A stretch of 45,995 nt of DNA from an uncultured Prevotellaceae bacterium (GTDB lineage Bacteria > Bacteroidota > Bacteroidia > Bacteroidales > Muribaculaceae): positions 1-45,995 of the forward strand of contig ONYP01000050.1 in NCBI GenBank assembly GCA_900322135.1, in the 5' to 3' direction. The notes under the pieces are model-generated. The model was given only the letters and a program-made list of their open reading frames with translations. It searched no databases and was not told the DNA's origin. The first letter of the stretch is position 1; each line of letters starts with the position of its first letter. Of this stretch, positions 34,115 to 42,497 are shown in pieces. A program made the position numbers and the translations under genes.

Positions 34115-34132
34115 AGCAACGGTTTTCACACG

Positions 34133-36586
34133 ATGATTTATCCCTCAACTTTTGAGAACAAAATTGGCTTTGATGCCGTTAGACGGGAACTGGAACATCA
34201 CTGCGTGAGCGCCCTGGGTGCAGCCAATGTGCCGCGCCTGCGGTTCTCGACGCGCCGCGACGAGGTGGTGCGCTGGCTCGAGCAGACCAACGAATTCTTG
34301 TCCATCCTGCAGACGGGTAAGGAGTTCCCGTTGAGTTACTATTTCGACCTGCGCGTGGTGCTCAAGGAGGTTTCCACGCCGGGTACCTTTCTGTCGGCTG
34401 AGCGTCTGTTTGACCTGCAGCGCCTGCTCACGACGGTGTCGCAGGTGGTGCGTTTCTTTGCCGTCGACGGCGAGCAGGGCACGCCTTATCCCCGCCTGCG
34501 GGAACTCACGGGCGGCATGCAGGCTTTCCCCGAACTGAGTGCCGCCATTAGCCATGTGCTCGACAAGGCAGGCAACATCAAGGACACGGCATCGCCCCAC
34601 TTGCAGGAATTGCGCACGGCCATTGCCCGTGTCACCAGCAGCATCAACGGCACCCTGCGCCGCATCATCGCTCAGGGCAAGCAGGACGGTATCCTGGACA
34701 ATGATGTGCAGCCGTCGTTGCGCGACGGTCGTCTGGTGCTGCCCGTGAGCGCTATGAACAAGCGCAAACTGCATGGTATCGTCCACGACGAGAGCGCCAC
34801 GGGAAAGACAGTGTTTATCGAGCCCGACGCCATCGTCGAGGCCAACAACCGCATCCGCGAGACCGAGGCCGAAATCGCCCGCGAAATCATCCGCATCCTC
34901 ACCGAGGTGACCGACTTGATCCGTCTACACCTCGACGAACTGGCCGCTGTGCTTGAGACGCTGGGCCAATTGGACTTCATACGCGCCAAGGCGCTGTTCG
35001 CCCGTGACACGGGAGCGCAAATGTGCCATGTGGACCGTAAGCCGGTACTGGAGTGGTATACCGCCATCCATCCGGCATTGATGCTGTCGTTGCGCACCCA
35101 GGGCAAGGAGGTCGTGCCCTTGAACATCACTCTGAACAAGCAAAACCGCATCCTGGTCATTTCGGGCCCTAACGCCGGTGGCAAGTCGGTGTGCCTGAAG
35201 ACCGTGGGCATCGTGCAGTACATGATGCAGTGCGGACTGTTGCCCACGCTGCGCGACAACTCCCATATGGGCTTGTTCAACGACATCTTCATCGACATCG
35301 GCGACCAGCAGAGCATTGAGAACGACCTGAGTACCTACAGCAGCCACTTGCAGAACATGAAACTCTTCTTGTCGCGTGGCGGCAAGCAGTCGCTCATCCT
35401 CATCGACGAGATGGGCAGCGGCACCGAGCCACAGATTGGCGGCGCCATTGCCCAGGCCATCCTCGAGCAGTTGAATGCGCATCAGGTGATGGGTGTGGTC
35501 ACGACCCACTACCAGAACCTCAAGCACTTTGCCGACGAGACCGATGGCGTGGTCAACGGCGCCATGCTCTACGACCGACAGCGCATGCAACCGCTGTTCC
35601 AGTTGTCGGTGGGCTACCCCGGCAGTTCGTTTGCCATCGAGATTGCCCGCAAGACGGGTCTGCCCGGCGAGGTCATCGACAAGGCGTCCGAGATTGTGGG
35701 CAGTGACTACATCAATATGGACAAATACCTGCTCGACATCGTGCGTGACCGCCGGTACTGGGAAAACAAGCGCCAGGATGTGCGGGCCAAGGAGAAGCGC
35801 CTGGACCAGATGATTGCCGACTATGACGAACGCCTGGACAACATCCGCGCCGAGCACCGCCAGATTATCCACGAGGCACGGGCCGAGGCGCAGGAAATCC
35901 TGCAAGGCAGCAATGCCCAAATCGAACGCACCATCAGGGCGATTCGCGCCGAGCAGGCCGAGAAAGAGCGCACCAAGGAACTGCGCCGCCAACTCGATGA
36001 GTTCAAGGCGCGCCTCAATGCCGAGGAACCCGAAGCCCCGTCACGCCTCAAGGAACTGACCCCAAAAGACAAACCCCGTCGCAAGCAGCCCAAGAAAGCC
36101 GCTCCCAAGCCTCAAGCCCAAAACCGTCCGCTGCAGGCTGGCGACAATGTGGTGCTCAAGGGCACGACAACGGTGGGCACGCTCATCAGCATCGACGAGA
36201 AATATGCTCTGGTTGCCTTCGGCAACATCAAGACGCGTATCGAGGCCGACAAGGTAGAGCGCACTATGCGCAAGGAGAAAACGCCCAAGGCCGAGTCGTT
36301 GAGCCGCACCACGACCGATGAGATAAGAGCGCGCCAACTGAATTTCAAACCCGATATCGATGTGCGCGGCATGCGCGCCGATGAGGCCCTCCAGGCCATC
36401 ACTTATTTCATCGACGATGCCATTCAGTTCAACGCCCAGCGGGTGCGCATTCTGCACGGCACAGGCACGGGCGCCCTCAAGGTGGCCATCCGTGAGTATC
36501 TGCACACCGTGAGCGGCGTCAAGTCCTATCGTGACGAACATGTGCAGTTCGGTGGAGCGGGCATTACCGTTGTGGAACTGGAATAG
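34133..36586 (+). CDS. mutS2: Endonuclease MutS2
   Basis: An 817-residue MutS-family ATPase with a C-terminal Smr nuclease domain, full length. MutS2 proteins act in suppression of recombination or in ribosome rescue, depending on the species. Walker A is GPNAGGKSV (about residue 345), Walker B is LILIDEMGSGTEP, and the family start IYPSTFENKIGFDAVRREL is intact. A long coiled-coil and a Lys/Pro-rich linker (about 590-665) lead to a KOW-like segment and the Smr domain with DVRGMR (about 742) and ILHGTGTGALKVAIREYL. It is co-directional with the lipoprotein before it and the M3 peptidase after it. Confidence 0.95.
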   Translation: MIYPSTFENKIGFDAVRRELEHHCVSALGAANVPRLRFSTRRDEVVRWLEQTNEFLSILQTGKEFPLSYYFDLRVVLKEVSTPGTFLSAERLFDLQRLLTTVSQVVRFFAVDGEQGTPYPRLRELTGGMQAFPELSAAISHVLDKAGNIKDTASPHLQELRTAIARVTSSINGTLRRIIAQGKQDGILDNDVQPSLRDGRLVLPVSAMNKRKLHGIVHDESATGKTVFIEPDAIVEANNRIRETEAEIAREIIRILTEVTDLIRLHLDELAAVLETLGQLDFIRAKALFARDTGAQMCHVDRKPVLEWYTAIHPALMLSLRTQGKEVVPLNITLNKQNRILVISGPNAGGKSVCLKTVGIVQYMMQCGLLPTLRDNSHMGLFNDIFIDIGDQQSIENDLSTYSSHLQNMKLFLSRGGKQSLILIDEMGSGTEPQIGGAIAQAILEQLNAHQVMGVVTTHYQNLKHFADETDGVVNGAMLYDRQRMQPLFQLSVGYPGSSFAIEIARKTGLPGEVIDKASEIVGSDYINMDKYLLDIVRDRRYWENKRQDVRAKEKRLDQMIADYDERLDNIRAEHRQIIHEARAEAQEILQGSNAQIERTIRAIRAEQAEKERTKELRRQLDEFKARLNAEEPEAPSRLKELTPKDKPRRKQPKKAAPKPQAQNRPLQAGDNVVLKGTTTVGTLISIDEKYALVAFGNIKTRIEADKVERTMRKEKTPKAESLSRTTTDEIRARQLNFKPDIDVRGMRADEALQAITYFIDDAIQFNAQRVRILHGTGTGALKVAIREYLHTVSGVKSYRDEHVQFGGAGITVVELE

Positions 36587-36655
36587 GAGATTTCCGGTGC
36601 TTGCGCTTTTAATTGAAATTTTAATATTTAATATATTGATATAAAGGAAATTAAA

Positions 36656-38707
36656 ATGATAGAAAACAATATTTTCTTGAAGCCGTTCAAGACAACGGGT
36701 GGGGCTGTGCCCTTTGACCGCATCACGACGGCCGACTATGAGCCCGCTATCCGCCAGGGCATCAAGGAGCACGCCGCCCAGGTCAAGGCTATCATCGACA
36801 ATCCGACTGAAGCCACATTCGAGAATACGGTCGTGGCCCTTGATCGTGCCGGTGATACGCTGAACCGTGTGCTAGGCGTCTTCTATCCCATGCTCTCATG
36901 CAATGCTGATGACGAGTTGCTTGACCTGAGCCGGCGCATGGCGCCGCTGTTGAGCGAGCATTTCAACAGCATCACACTCAACGAGCAGCTATGGCAGCGT
37001 GTGAAGTATGCCCATGATCATTTTGATGCCGCCCAGCACGATGTGGAGGACCAGATGCTCATGCGTGAGACTTACGACGGATTTGTGCGCAGCGGTGCCA
37101 ACTTGCAGGGTGCCGATCGTGACCGTTACCGTGAACTCTCCAAGCGATTGACCGAATTGACGCTGAAATTTGACCAGAATGCCCTAAAGGAGACACCCAA
37201 ATATGAACTGTGGCTCACCGAGGACGACCTTGCCGGCCTGCCCGAGAGCGCACTCGATGCCGCCAAGCAGGCTGCCAAGGATAAGGGACGCGATGGCGAA
37301 TGGCTGGTGACCCTGGATGCACCCAGTTACACCCCCTTCATGAAATATAGCGACAGGCGGGACCTGCGTGAACGGCTGTATAAGATGTACAACCGCCAGT
37401 GTACCAGTGGCGAGTACTGTAATCTTGAAATCTTGCGCGACATCGCCAACACCCGGTTGGCACTGGCTAACCTGATGGGCTGCAAGACTTTTGCCGACTA
37501 CAAGCTGCAGCACACGATGGCGCAGACACCCCACAATGTCTATCACATGCTTGACCAGCTGCGTGATGCCTACCTGCCTGTGGAACGCCGCGAGATGGAA
37601 CGGCTTGCCCGGTTTGCCAGCGACCTGGAGGGCAGGACGATAGAAATCATGCCGTGGGATTACAGTTACTACAGCAACAAGGAGAAAGACTCGATGTTTG
37701 AAATCAACGACGAGTTGTTGCGCCCATATTTCGAACTGGGCAGTGTCACACAGGGCGTTTTCGGCTTTGCCAAGCGCATGTATTGCCTGCGGTTCATCCC
37801 CAATCACGACGCACAGGTATTCCACCCCGAGGTAGAAGTCTATGATGTGACCGGTGAGGACGGCAGTGCCGTGGGTATGCTCTATCTGGACTTCTTTCCG
37901 CGCCCCACCAAGCAGAGCGGGGCATGGATGACGAGTTTCCGTGAGCAGTATATCGACGATAATGGCAATGATGTGCGCCCGCTAGTTACTTTGACGATGA
38001 ATTTCACTCGTCCCACCCAGGCCAAGCCGTCGTTGCTCACCGTGCGCGAGGTGGAGACTTTTATGCATGAGTTCGGCCACGCCCTGCATCAGTTACTGAG
38101 CCGTTGCAAGTACCAGTCCCTCTCGGGTACCAATGTCTATCGCGATTTTGTCGAGGTGCCCTCTCAGTTCAACGAGAATTATGTTTATGAGCGCGAGTTT
38201 CTCGACAGTTTTGCTCGTCATTACCAGACGGGCGAGCCCGTGCCTCAGGAGCTGATTGACCGCCTGTTGGCATCATCGCAGTACGGTGCCGCCTATTCCT
38301 GTGTGCGGCAGTTGGGCTTCGGCTATATCGACATGGCTTGGCACAGTATCGACGAGCCCTATCAGGGCGATGTGTTTGACTTTGAGCATCAAGCCGCTGC
38401 TGATGTGCAGGCATTTGAACCTGTCGAGGGATGCCTCATGTCGTCCCATTTCACCCACATCTTCTCGGGGGGATATGCTGCTGGCTACTACGGCTACAAG
38501 TGGGCCGAGATGATTGAGTGTGACGCCTTTGACAAGTTCAAGCAGGACGGCATTTTCAACCGCGAGACGGCCCGCTCATGGGTCGAGAATGTCCTCTCGC
38601 GCGGTCTTACCGAGGCCCCGATGACGCTTTACAGGCGTTTCCGTGGCAGTGAACCCAGCATCGATGCCATGATGCGGCGCGACGGCATCATCGCCGCTAA
38701 ACAGTAG
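36656..38707 (+). CDS. M3-family metallopeptidase (dipeptidyl carboxypeptidase/oligopeptidase A type)
   Basis: A 683-residue zinc peptidase without a signal peptide, so probably cytoplasmic peptide turnover. The zinc motif HEFGHALHQLL is near residue 471, with the third ligand in FVEVPSQFNENYVYE. Other family features are the start NIFLKPFKTTGGAVPFDRIT, the helical lid region, and the substrate-loop GGYAAGYYGYKWAEM near the C-terminus. Length and motifs match Dcp-like enzymes of Bacteroidetes. The ATG at 36656 follows a 69-bp AT-rich gap after mutS2. Confidence 0.93.
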   Translation: MIENNIFLKPFKTTGGAVPFDRITTADYEPAIRQGIKEHAAQVKAIIDNPTEATFENTVVALDRAGDTLNRVLGVFYPMLSCNADDELLDLSRRMAPLLSEHFNSITLNEQLWQRVKYAHDHFDAAQHDVEDQMLMRETYDGFVRSGANLQGADRDRYRELSKRLTELTLKFDQNALKETPKYELWLTEDDLAGLPESALDAAKQAAKDKGRDGEWLVTLDAPSYTPFMKYSDRRDLRERLYKMYNRQCTSGEYCNLEILRDIANTRLALANLMGCKTFADYKLQHTMAQTPHNVYHMLDQLRDAYLPVERREMERLARFASDLEGRTIEIMPWDYSYYSNKEKDSMFEINDELLRPYFELGSVTQGVFGFAKRMYCLRFIPNHDAQVFHPEVEVYDVTGEDGSAVGMLYLDFFPRPTKQSGAWMTSFREQYIDDNGNDVRPLVTLTMNFTRPTQAKPSLLTVREVETFMHEFGHALHQLLSRCKYQSLSGTNVYRDFVEVPSQFNENYVYEREFLDSFARHYQTGEPVPQELIDRLLASSQYGAAYSCVRQLGFGYIDMAWHSIDEPYQGDVFDFEHQAAADVQAFEPVEGCLMSSHFTHIFSGGYAAGYYGYKWAEMIECDAFDKFKQDGIFNRETARSWVENVLSRGLTEAPMTLYRRFRGSEPSIDAMMRRDGIIAAKQ

Positions 38708-38740
38708 TATCGTGTTATTAACCAAATATTTAAGACTGTG

Positions 38741-39184
38741 ATGAAGAAATTATTGTTTGTTCTATTGTTGTGCCCGTTGATGGTGATGACCTCATGCCGT
38801 GACAGTTCGGGCTCCAATAACAAGGCTAAAGAGTTATTGCTCGCCAATGATATAAAGGCCGCCAACGACCAATTCCCCATGCAGGTGGACTATGCCACAA
38901 CCGCCTTGTCCGTTGCTCTCGAAGGAGACTATGTGGTTTATTCATTTGAGATCAATGAGAGCGTGGTCGACTTGGCTGACCTTGACCAAGAATCATTCAA
39001 GAACCAACTTAAAAACAATTTTGTTTCCGCTTATAAGACACAACCTGATTATCACATGAGCATGTCTCTGGTAAAGGAAACAGAAAAATCGCTACGCTAT
39101 AAGTATAAGGGCAGTCTTTCTGGCAAGACGATAGCTATCGATTTCTCTAACGCTGAACTCCATGAAATGTTTGGAGATGAATAA
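38741..39184 (+). CDS. Predicted small lipoprotein of unknown function
   Basis: A 147-residue protein with a lipoprotein leader (MKKLLFVLLLCPLMVMTSC), lipidated probably at the Cys of MTSC. The remainder is a compact acidic domain with no recognised family. The frame could include one more GTG codon, but the ATG at 38741 is used. Its stop codon overlaps the start of the GNAT gene (ATGAATAA), so the two are translationally coupled. Confidence 0.7.
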   Translation: MKKLLFVLLLCPLMVMTSCRDSSGSNNKAKELLLANDIKAANDQFPMQVDYATTALSVALEGDYVVYSFEINESVVDLADLDQESFKNQLKNNFVSAYKTQPDYHMSMSLVKETEKSLRYKYKGSLSGKTIAIDFSNAELHEMFGDE

Positions 39185-39683
39185 ATCGACGGCACGCACT
39201 TTTAGGCTGGCAGCAGTCGATGACATGTCCGTGATCATGCAACTCATCGACGAGGCCCGTGGCATCATGCGCTCTTGTGGCAATGTCAACCAGTGGATCG
39301 ACGGCTATCCCAGCCAGGAAACCATCGAGAATGATATCCACAATGGACATTGCTACCTGTGTGTCGAGCAGGGTGGGGAAGTGGTGGCATCATTTGCTTT
39401 CATTCCCGGCCCCGAGCCTACCTATAAGGAAATCTATGAGGGACAGTGGTTGGACGACAAGCCCTATTATGTGGTGCACCGCCTGGCAAGCACAGCCACA
39501 AGCCATGGAGTTTTTAACGATGTGATGGACTACTGCATGGCAGTAGCTGGCAACCTGCGCATCGACACCCACCGCGACAATGCCATCATGCGCCATGTCA
39601 TCGAACGCTACGGTTTCACTTATTGCGGCATCATCTACCTCGCCAACGGCGATGAGCGCCTGGCCTACCAGTTGTCGCGTTAA
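39177..39683 (+). CDS. GNAT-family N-acetyltransferase
   Basis: A 168-residue acetyl-CoA-dependent acyltransferase. GNAT features include the N-terminal strand-helix (FRLAAVDDMSVIMQLIDEA), the beta-hairpin with CYLCVEQGGEVVASFAF, the acetyl-CoA-binding strand ahead of the loop TSHGVFNDVMDYC, and the C-terminal NLRIDTHRDNAIMRHVIERYGFTYCG. The substrate is unknown. The ATG at 39177 is chosen because it follows a GGAG ribosome-binding site and overlaps the stop of the preceding lipoprotein gene; an ATG five codons upstream is less likely. Confidence 0.9.
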   Translation: MNKSTARTFRLAAVDDMSVIMQLIDEARGIMRSCGNVNQWIDGYPSQETIENDIHNGHCYLCVEQGGEVVASFAFIPGPEPTYKEIYEGQWLDDKPYYVVHRLASTATSHGVFNDVMDYCMAVAGNLRIDTHRDNAIMRHVIERYGFTYCGIIYLANGDERLAYQLSR

Positions 39684-39701
39684 ACCCGTAGGTATGTAAA
39701 A

Positions 39702-39735
39702 AAATCAGGGCTGGTCTTTAGGCCAGCCCTGATTT
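39702..39735 (-). terminator. Bidirectional-type terminator between convergent genes
   Basis: A perfect 13-bp stem (39702-39714 with 39723-39735, core CAGGGCTGG) with an 8-nt loop. On the minus strand it is followed by a run of seven U, so it mainly ends the Ala-rich lipoprotein gene, and it may also stop the GNAT transcript. Confidence 0.8.
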
Positions 39736-39759
39736 ATCAAGAATTAATAATAATCTAAA

Positions 39760-40323
39760 TTACTTCACTGCCTCTTTAACAGCGTCAGCACCATCAGCAA
39801 CGGCATCCTTAGCGGCGTCCTTTACTTCCTCGGTCTTGTTAGCAGCAGCATCAGCAACATCCTGAGCAGCACCCTCTACCTTATCGGCAACCTTGTTAGC
39901 GAGGTTGTTGGCGGGGTCAGCGATGAAAGCATCAAAAGCATCCTTCAACTCAGCCTTCGGGGTGATGTAGGCCTCAATCTTGTCCTTCAGAGCGGGAAGA
40001 GCAGCCAAGATCTTGTCCTTGTTAGCCTCCCAAACGGTCTTAACAATGTTGATGATGTTGAAGTACTTGTTGTTGTCACCAGCGGTCAGGAAGTCCTCAG
40101 CGGTCTTCTTCAGGCCATCCAGGAATGCAACGGCACCAGCCTCGTCCTTAGCGTCAACCAACTTCATCAGGTCGGTGGTTACGGTCTCAACGGTGGGCTC
40201 GTCAGCTACAACCTCAGTGGCAGTGCTGTCAGTCTGATCAGCGGCGGGCTGAGCGGTCTCGGTCTTGCAACCAACAAATGCGATAGCTGCTACGGCAGCA
40301 AACATCAATAAAAGCTTCTTCAT
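39760..40323 (-). CDS. Ala-rich predicted lipoprotein with amphipathic C-terminal repeats
   Basis: A 187-residue protein with a lipoprotein leader (MKKLLLMFAAVAAIAFVGC, lipidated at Cys19). A Thr/Ala/Glu-rich linker leads to a helical middle domain (about 50-130). The last 45 residues are an Ala/Lys/Asp repeat (VADAAANKTEEVKDAAKDAV) resembling LEA-like or apolipoprotein-like amphipathic helices. The function is unknown; an envelope or stress role is a guess. A strong promoter lies upstream and a terminator downstream, so it is a single-gene unit, the last clearly chromosomal gene before the phage region. Confidence 0.75.
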   Translation of the reverse strand: MKKLLLMFAAVAAIAFVGCKTETAQPAADQTDSTATEVVADEPTVETVTTDLMKLVDAKDEAGAVAFLDGLKKTAEDFLTAGDNNKYFNIINIVKTVWEANKDKILAALPALKDKIEAYITPKAELKDAFDAFIADPANNLANKVADKVEGAAQDVADAAANKTEEVKDAAKDAVADGADAVKEAVK

Positions 40324-40377
40324 AATAAAACAACTTTAATTTAAAAAATTAATAATAAAACGATAAATTCAACGCCG

Positions 40378-40407
40378 CAAATGTAACGGCTATTTTTGAA
40401 TTAGCAA
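40378..40407 (-). promoter_or_regulatory. Promoter of the Ala-rich lipoprotein gene
   Basis: Minus-strand -7 TACATTTG at 40378-40385 and TTG at 40405-40407, 19 bp apart, giving a leader of about 50 nt. The remaining gap to 40541 is AT-rich with poly-T runs and no gene. It probably contains the left edge of the phage region, but no direct repeat was recognised. Confidence 0.65.
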
Positions 40408-40541
40408 ATTTTTTTTTGCCATTTTTTTATTTTTTAGCACAAAAAATCGGCTTTTCTGCCTTAAAAGGCTGTTTCTCAGTGCCCCAAGAGACCAAATTTT
40501 GCGGTGTTTTTTCGGGCGCGACAATAATTCGGCAACAAACC

Positions 40542-41150
40542 TCATTTGAAGAGACTGTCGTCAACAGTCCTCTTGTCGGTGTTCGGGTCGTAGTCGGCGT
40601 TTTCGAGCATCACCTTCTCGATGTTCTTGCTCGAGAAAGTATCCAGGAATGTGTCCAACTCTTCCTCACCCATGAGCAGCACGACGAAGTTCTCATCGAC
40701 GAACCTGTTGGTATCCGCAGTCACATGAATGTACAGAGCGGCGAAGTTCGCGCCCTCTTTCGTCCTTCTGAATGTCAGTTTAAATGGTGCGTCGCAGAAG
40801 AACAGGTCCCCGTGGCCCCAGACATATGTCACCGTCGGGAATCGTACCGGCATGTCCTTCTCGAACTCACCCACATTGTTGTCCTCGGCAACCTTGGACC
40901 ATTCCTTGAACTTGGCCTTCGCCTCGAACAAGGCCGTGTGGAACTTCGCCGCTTCTTTAGGCTTCACCCATATCTCGTGCATTCCTGTGTGGTCGGTCAT
41001 GACCGGGATGCAGTAGTATTTGGGTTTGTTTTTGTTCATCATGACGGTCACTTCGCTCTTTTCTCCGCTGATCGTCACTTCACCGAGGGTAATTTTCGCG
41101 CTTGCCAGGACAGGCATCAGTGCGATGAGTAATGCTAATACCTTTTTCAT
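40542..41150 (-). CDS. Exported protein in the repressor operon, candidate lysogenic-conversion protein
   Basis: A 202-residue protein with a clear signal peptide (MKKVLALLIALMPVLASA). The mature part is mixed alpha/beta with a central helix (KEAAKFHTALFEAKAKFKEWSKV) and a late segment VVLLMGEEELDTFLDTFSSKNIEKVML. No domain is recognised. It begins 5 bp after the stop codon of the phage-type repressor on the same strand, so it should be expressed in lysogens. Exported products made from a repressor operon are often superinfection-exclusion or host-modifying proteins; that role is inference here. Confidence 0.7.
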   Translation of the reverse strand: MKKVLALLIALMPVLASAKITLGEVTISGEKSEVTVMMNKNKPKYYCIPVMTDHTGMHEIWVKPKEAAKFHTALFEAKAKFKEWSKVAEDNNVGEFEKDMPVRFPTVTYVWGHGDLFFCDAPFKLTFRRTKEGANFAALYIHVTADTNRFVDENFVVLLMGEEELDTFLDTFSSKNIEKVMLENADYDPNTDKRTVDDSLFK

Positions 41151-41155
41151 AATGC

Positions 41156-41479
41156 TTATTGGTTTTGTAACTGTTTGATTTTCTCTTGCAGGTTGCGGAT
41201 GGTCTCCTGCTGCATTGCAATCACATCGACGAGGTTGTCGAGGCGTTTCGCCTGGGCGGTCTCTGCGTCGCCCTTGAGCATGCTGCCCTCATCACGGAGC
41301 AACCAGTTGCAATCTATCTCTGGGAATTGTTGCGCCACGGCCACCAGGGTGGCGACATTCACGCGCTGGCCGTTGAGCTGTCGCCAGAGGTTCGCCTGGG
41401 TGGAGCCGACCTTCTTGGCGAATGCCGTTTGTGAGAGTCCGCTGTACTCGATGACAGCGAGTAATTTTTCGGTAATCAT
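41156..41479 (-). CDS. XRE-type helix-turn-helix repressor
   Basis: A 107-residue DNA-binding protein with an N-terminal five-helix HTH (GLSQTAFAKKVGSTQANLWRQLNG, about residues 14-37, then VAVAQQFPEIDCNWLL). The C-terminus is a short coiled coil (VIAMQQETIRNLQEKIKQLQNQ) suited to dimerisation. There is no peptidase domain, so it is not a LexA/CI-type self-cleaving repressor, and induction must work another way. It is divergent from the phage early genes across a region with two matched palindromes, its probable operators, and is followed at once by an exported protein gene. Confidence 0.85.
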   Translation of the reverse strand: MITEKLLAVIEYSGLSQTAFAKKVGSTQANLWRQLNGQRVNVATLVAVAQQFPEIDCNWLLRDEGSMLKGDAETAQAKRLDNLVDVIAMQQETIRNLQEKIKQLQNQ

Positions 41480-41542
41480 AGTGCGTTGTGTATTTATTGG
41501 TTTTATAGTGCTTTTGTTAATTATAGTTAAATATTGCCCAAA

Positions 41543-41588
41543 TAATACGGAAAGGTATTGCTATTATACAAATTCGTATTATCTTTGC
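41543..41588. promoter_or_regulatory. Early promoter with two operator-like palindromes
   Basis: The rightward promoter has TTG at 41559-41561, a 19-bp spacer and -7 TATCTTTG at 41581-41588. Site 1 is AATAC-N6-GTATT (41545-41560) just upstream of and touching the -33. Site 2 is ATAC-N6-GTAT (41567-41580) just before the -7. Their centres are 21 bp apart, two helical turns, so a repressor would sit on one DNA face. Site 1 also overlaps a plausible leftward -7-like sequence for the repressor gene. Confidence 0.6.
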
Positions 41589-41666
41589 AACATACAAACA
41601 TCAACGACACAAAGTTAAGTGAAAGTTTTTTAATAACAAAACATTTTTAATCAAAAAGTTAGAGAC

Positions 41667-41987
41667 ATGGAAGAGAAAAAATTGAACGAGGCACAGGTCG
41701 CCGAGCAGACCACCTCACAGGAGAACATCAACAAGGTTGAGAGCGAGTTGGATGTCATCATCAACGAGAACACCACACTCAAGTCTGAGAACGAGCGACT
41801 GCAAAAGCAGTACGAGAGCGAGAAGAAGACTTGCCTCCGCTACTACCGCCAGATGAACATGCTGAAGACGGCCATCAACAAACTCATCGAAGACGGCAAG
41901 ATTGCCGAGGACGATGTGACCAAGGCCATCCTCGTCGGCCAGTCGCTGACGAGCATCGAAGACCTGCTGTTCACCCTGGCGGACTAA
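41667..41987 (+). CDS. Small coiled-coil protein, first early gene of the phage region
   Basis: A 106-residue, highly charged protein with no signal peptide or membrane segment. Residues about 20-75 form a coiled coil (VESELDVIINENTTLKSENERLQ), followed by a helical tail (TAINKLIEDGKIAEDDVTKAI). No family is recognised. It is the first gene after the early promoter and lies directly before the structured non-coding segment, so it could bind that RNA, other early proteins or the repressor; none of this is shown by the sequence. Confidence 0.65.
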   Translation: MEEKKLNEAQVAEQTTSQENINKVESELDVIINENTTLKSENERLQKQYESEKKTCLRYYRQMNMLKTAINKLIEDGKIAEDDVTKAILVGQSLTSIEDLLFTLAD

Positions 41988-41999
41988 CCACTAAGCACA

Positions 42000-42497
42000 T
42001 TCCGAAGTTTGGTCAACTTCACGGCCTCCTGAGATAGGGGCCACCGCAGTAGCACAAGAGCAGTGCCGCCGAAAGGCAAGATGGAGAGTGCGAGTCCTCC
42101 CTGCGGAACACAGCAGAGTTCCTTGACATGATGGCTGCAAGATAGTAGAAGGCTACAGACTTGCGACAAATCCAGCCGCCCGAAGACGCTGGTGGTGTCC
42201 AGTCACCATAACCTGGAAGTGAGCCGCGCACTACAAACGCGTTGAAAAAGTAGAAAACGACAATGGTATCTGCCATACAACATATACGATTGAGATTTGC
42301 TCATAATGTCCCGCAAGGGGCACCCCGCTAAGCCGATGGGGGTACGAATCATGCCCGTAGGACATGAGGGGCCAAAGGAACTGGCGGTCGGGACGGTAGC
42401 TCGGATAATAACATGGATAGAGCGCTCGGAGAACGAGAGGTTGGTGGTTCGAATCCATCCTGTCCCACTATTGTGTGTTTTTATTGTAAACTGTGCT
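42000..42497 (+). ncRNA. Candidate large structured RNA in the phage early region
   Basis: Nearly 500 bp without a credible gene but dense in hairpins. These include 42004-42009/42015-42020; 42023-42042 (GGCC-bulge-CCT/AGG-GGCC); a cloverleaf-like unit closed by CCGCAG/CTGCGG (42044-42049/42101-42106) with arms 42052-42055/42063-42066, a GAAA-capped GCC/GGC at 42068-42077 and 42083-42086/42097-42100; 42137-42141/42160-42164 enclosing 42145-42148/42153-42156; 42193-42197/42204-42208; ATGTCC/GGACAT (42306-42311/42360-42365) enclosing GGGCA/TGCCC; and 42371-42374/42382-42385. It ends with a tRNA-like fold and then a terminator. Large ornate phage RNAs such as GOLLD and ROOL are the closest concept; I cannot match it to either. 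Confidence 0.5.
42390..42467 (+). tRNA. tRNA-like element with defective anticodon arm
   Basis: The acceptor stem GGGACGG/CTGTCCC (42390-42396/42460-42466) has seven pairs with one wobble. TA follows, then a D-arm GCTC/GAGC (42399-42402/42420-42423) with an oversized 17-nt loop. The T-arm GGTGG-TTCGAAT-CCATC (42443-42459) is canonical. The anticodon arm is only CTCG-GAGAA-CGAG (42425-42437), with no 7-nt loop and no U33. An alternative pairing gives a 7-nt loop but still no U33. CCA is not encoded. It is therefore more likely a tRNA mimic or relic than a decoding tRNA. Confidence 0.45.

Noticed and set aside
42000-42467. tmRNA or a tRNA interrupted by a group I intron
   Set aside because: The 3' tRNA-like domain has its own 5' acceptor strand at 42390-42396, no tag-peptide frame with resume features was found, and no group I core motifs were recognised.
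42000-42497. Retron ncRNA or diversity-generating template
   Set aside because: No reverse transcriptase gene is seen in the window, and no long inverted repeat pair encloses the segment as in a retron.
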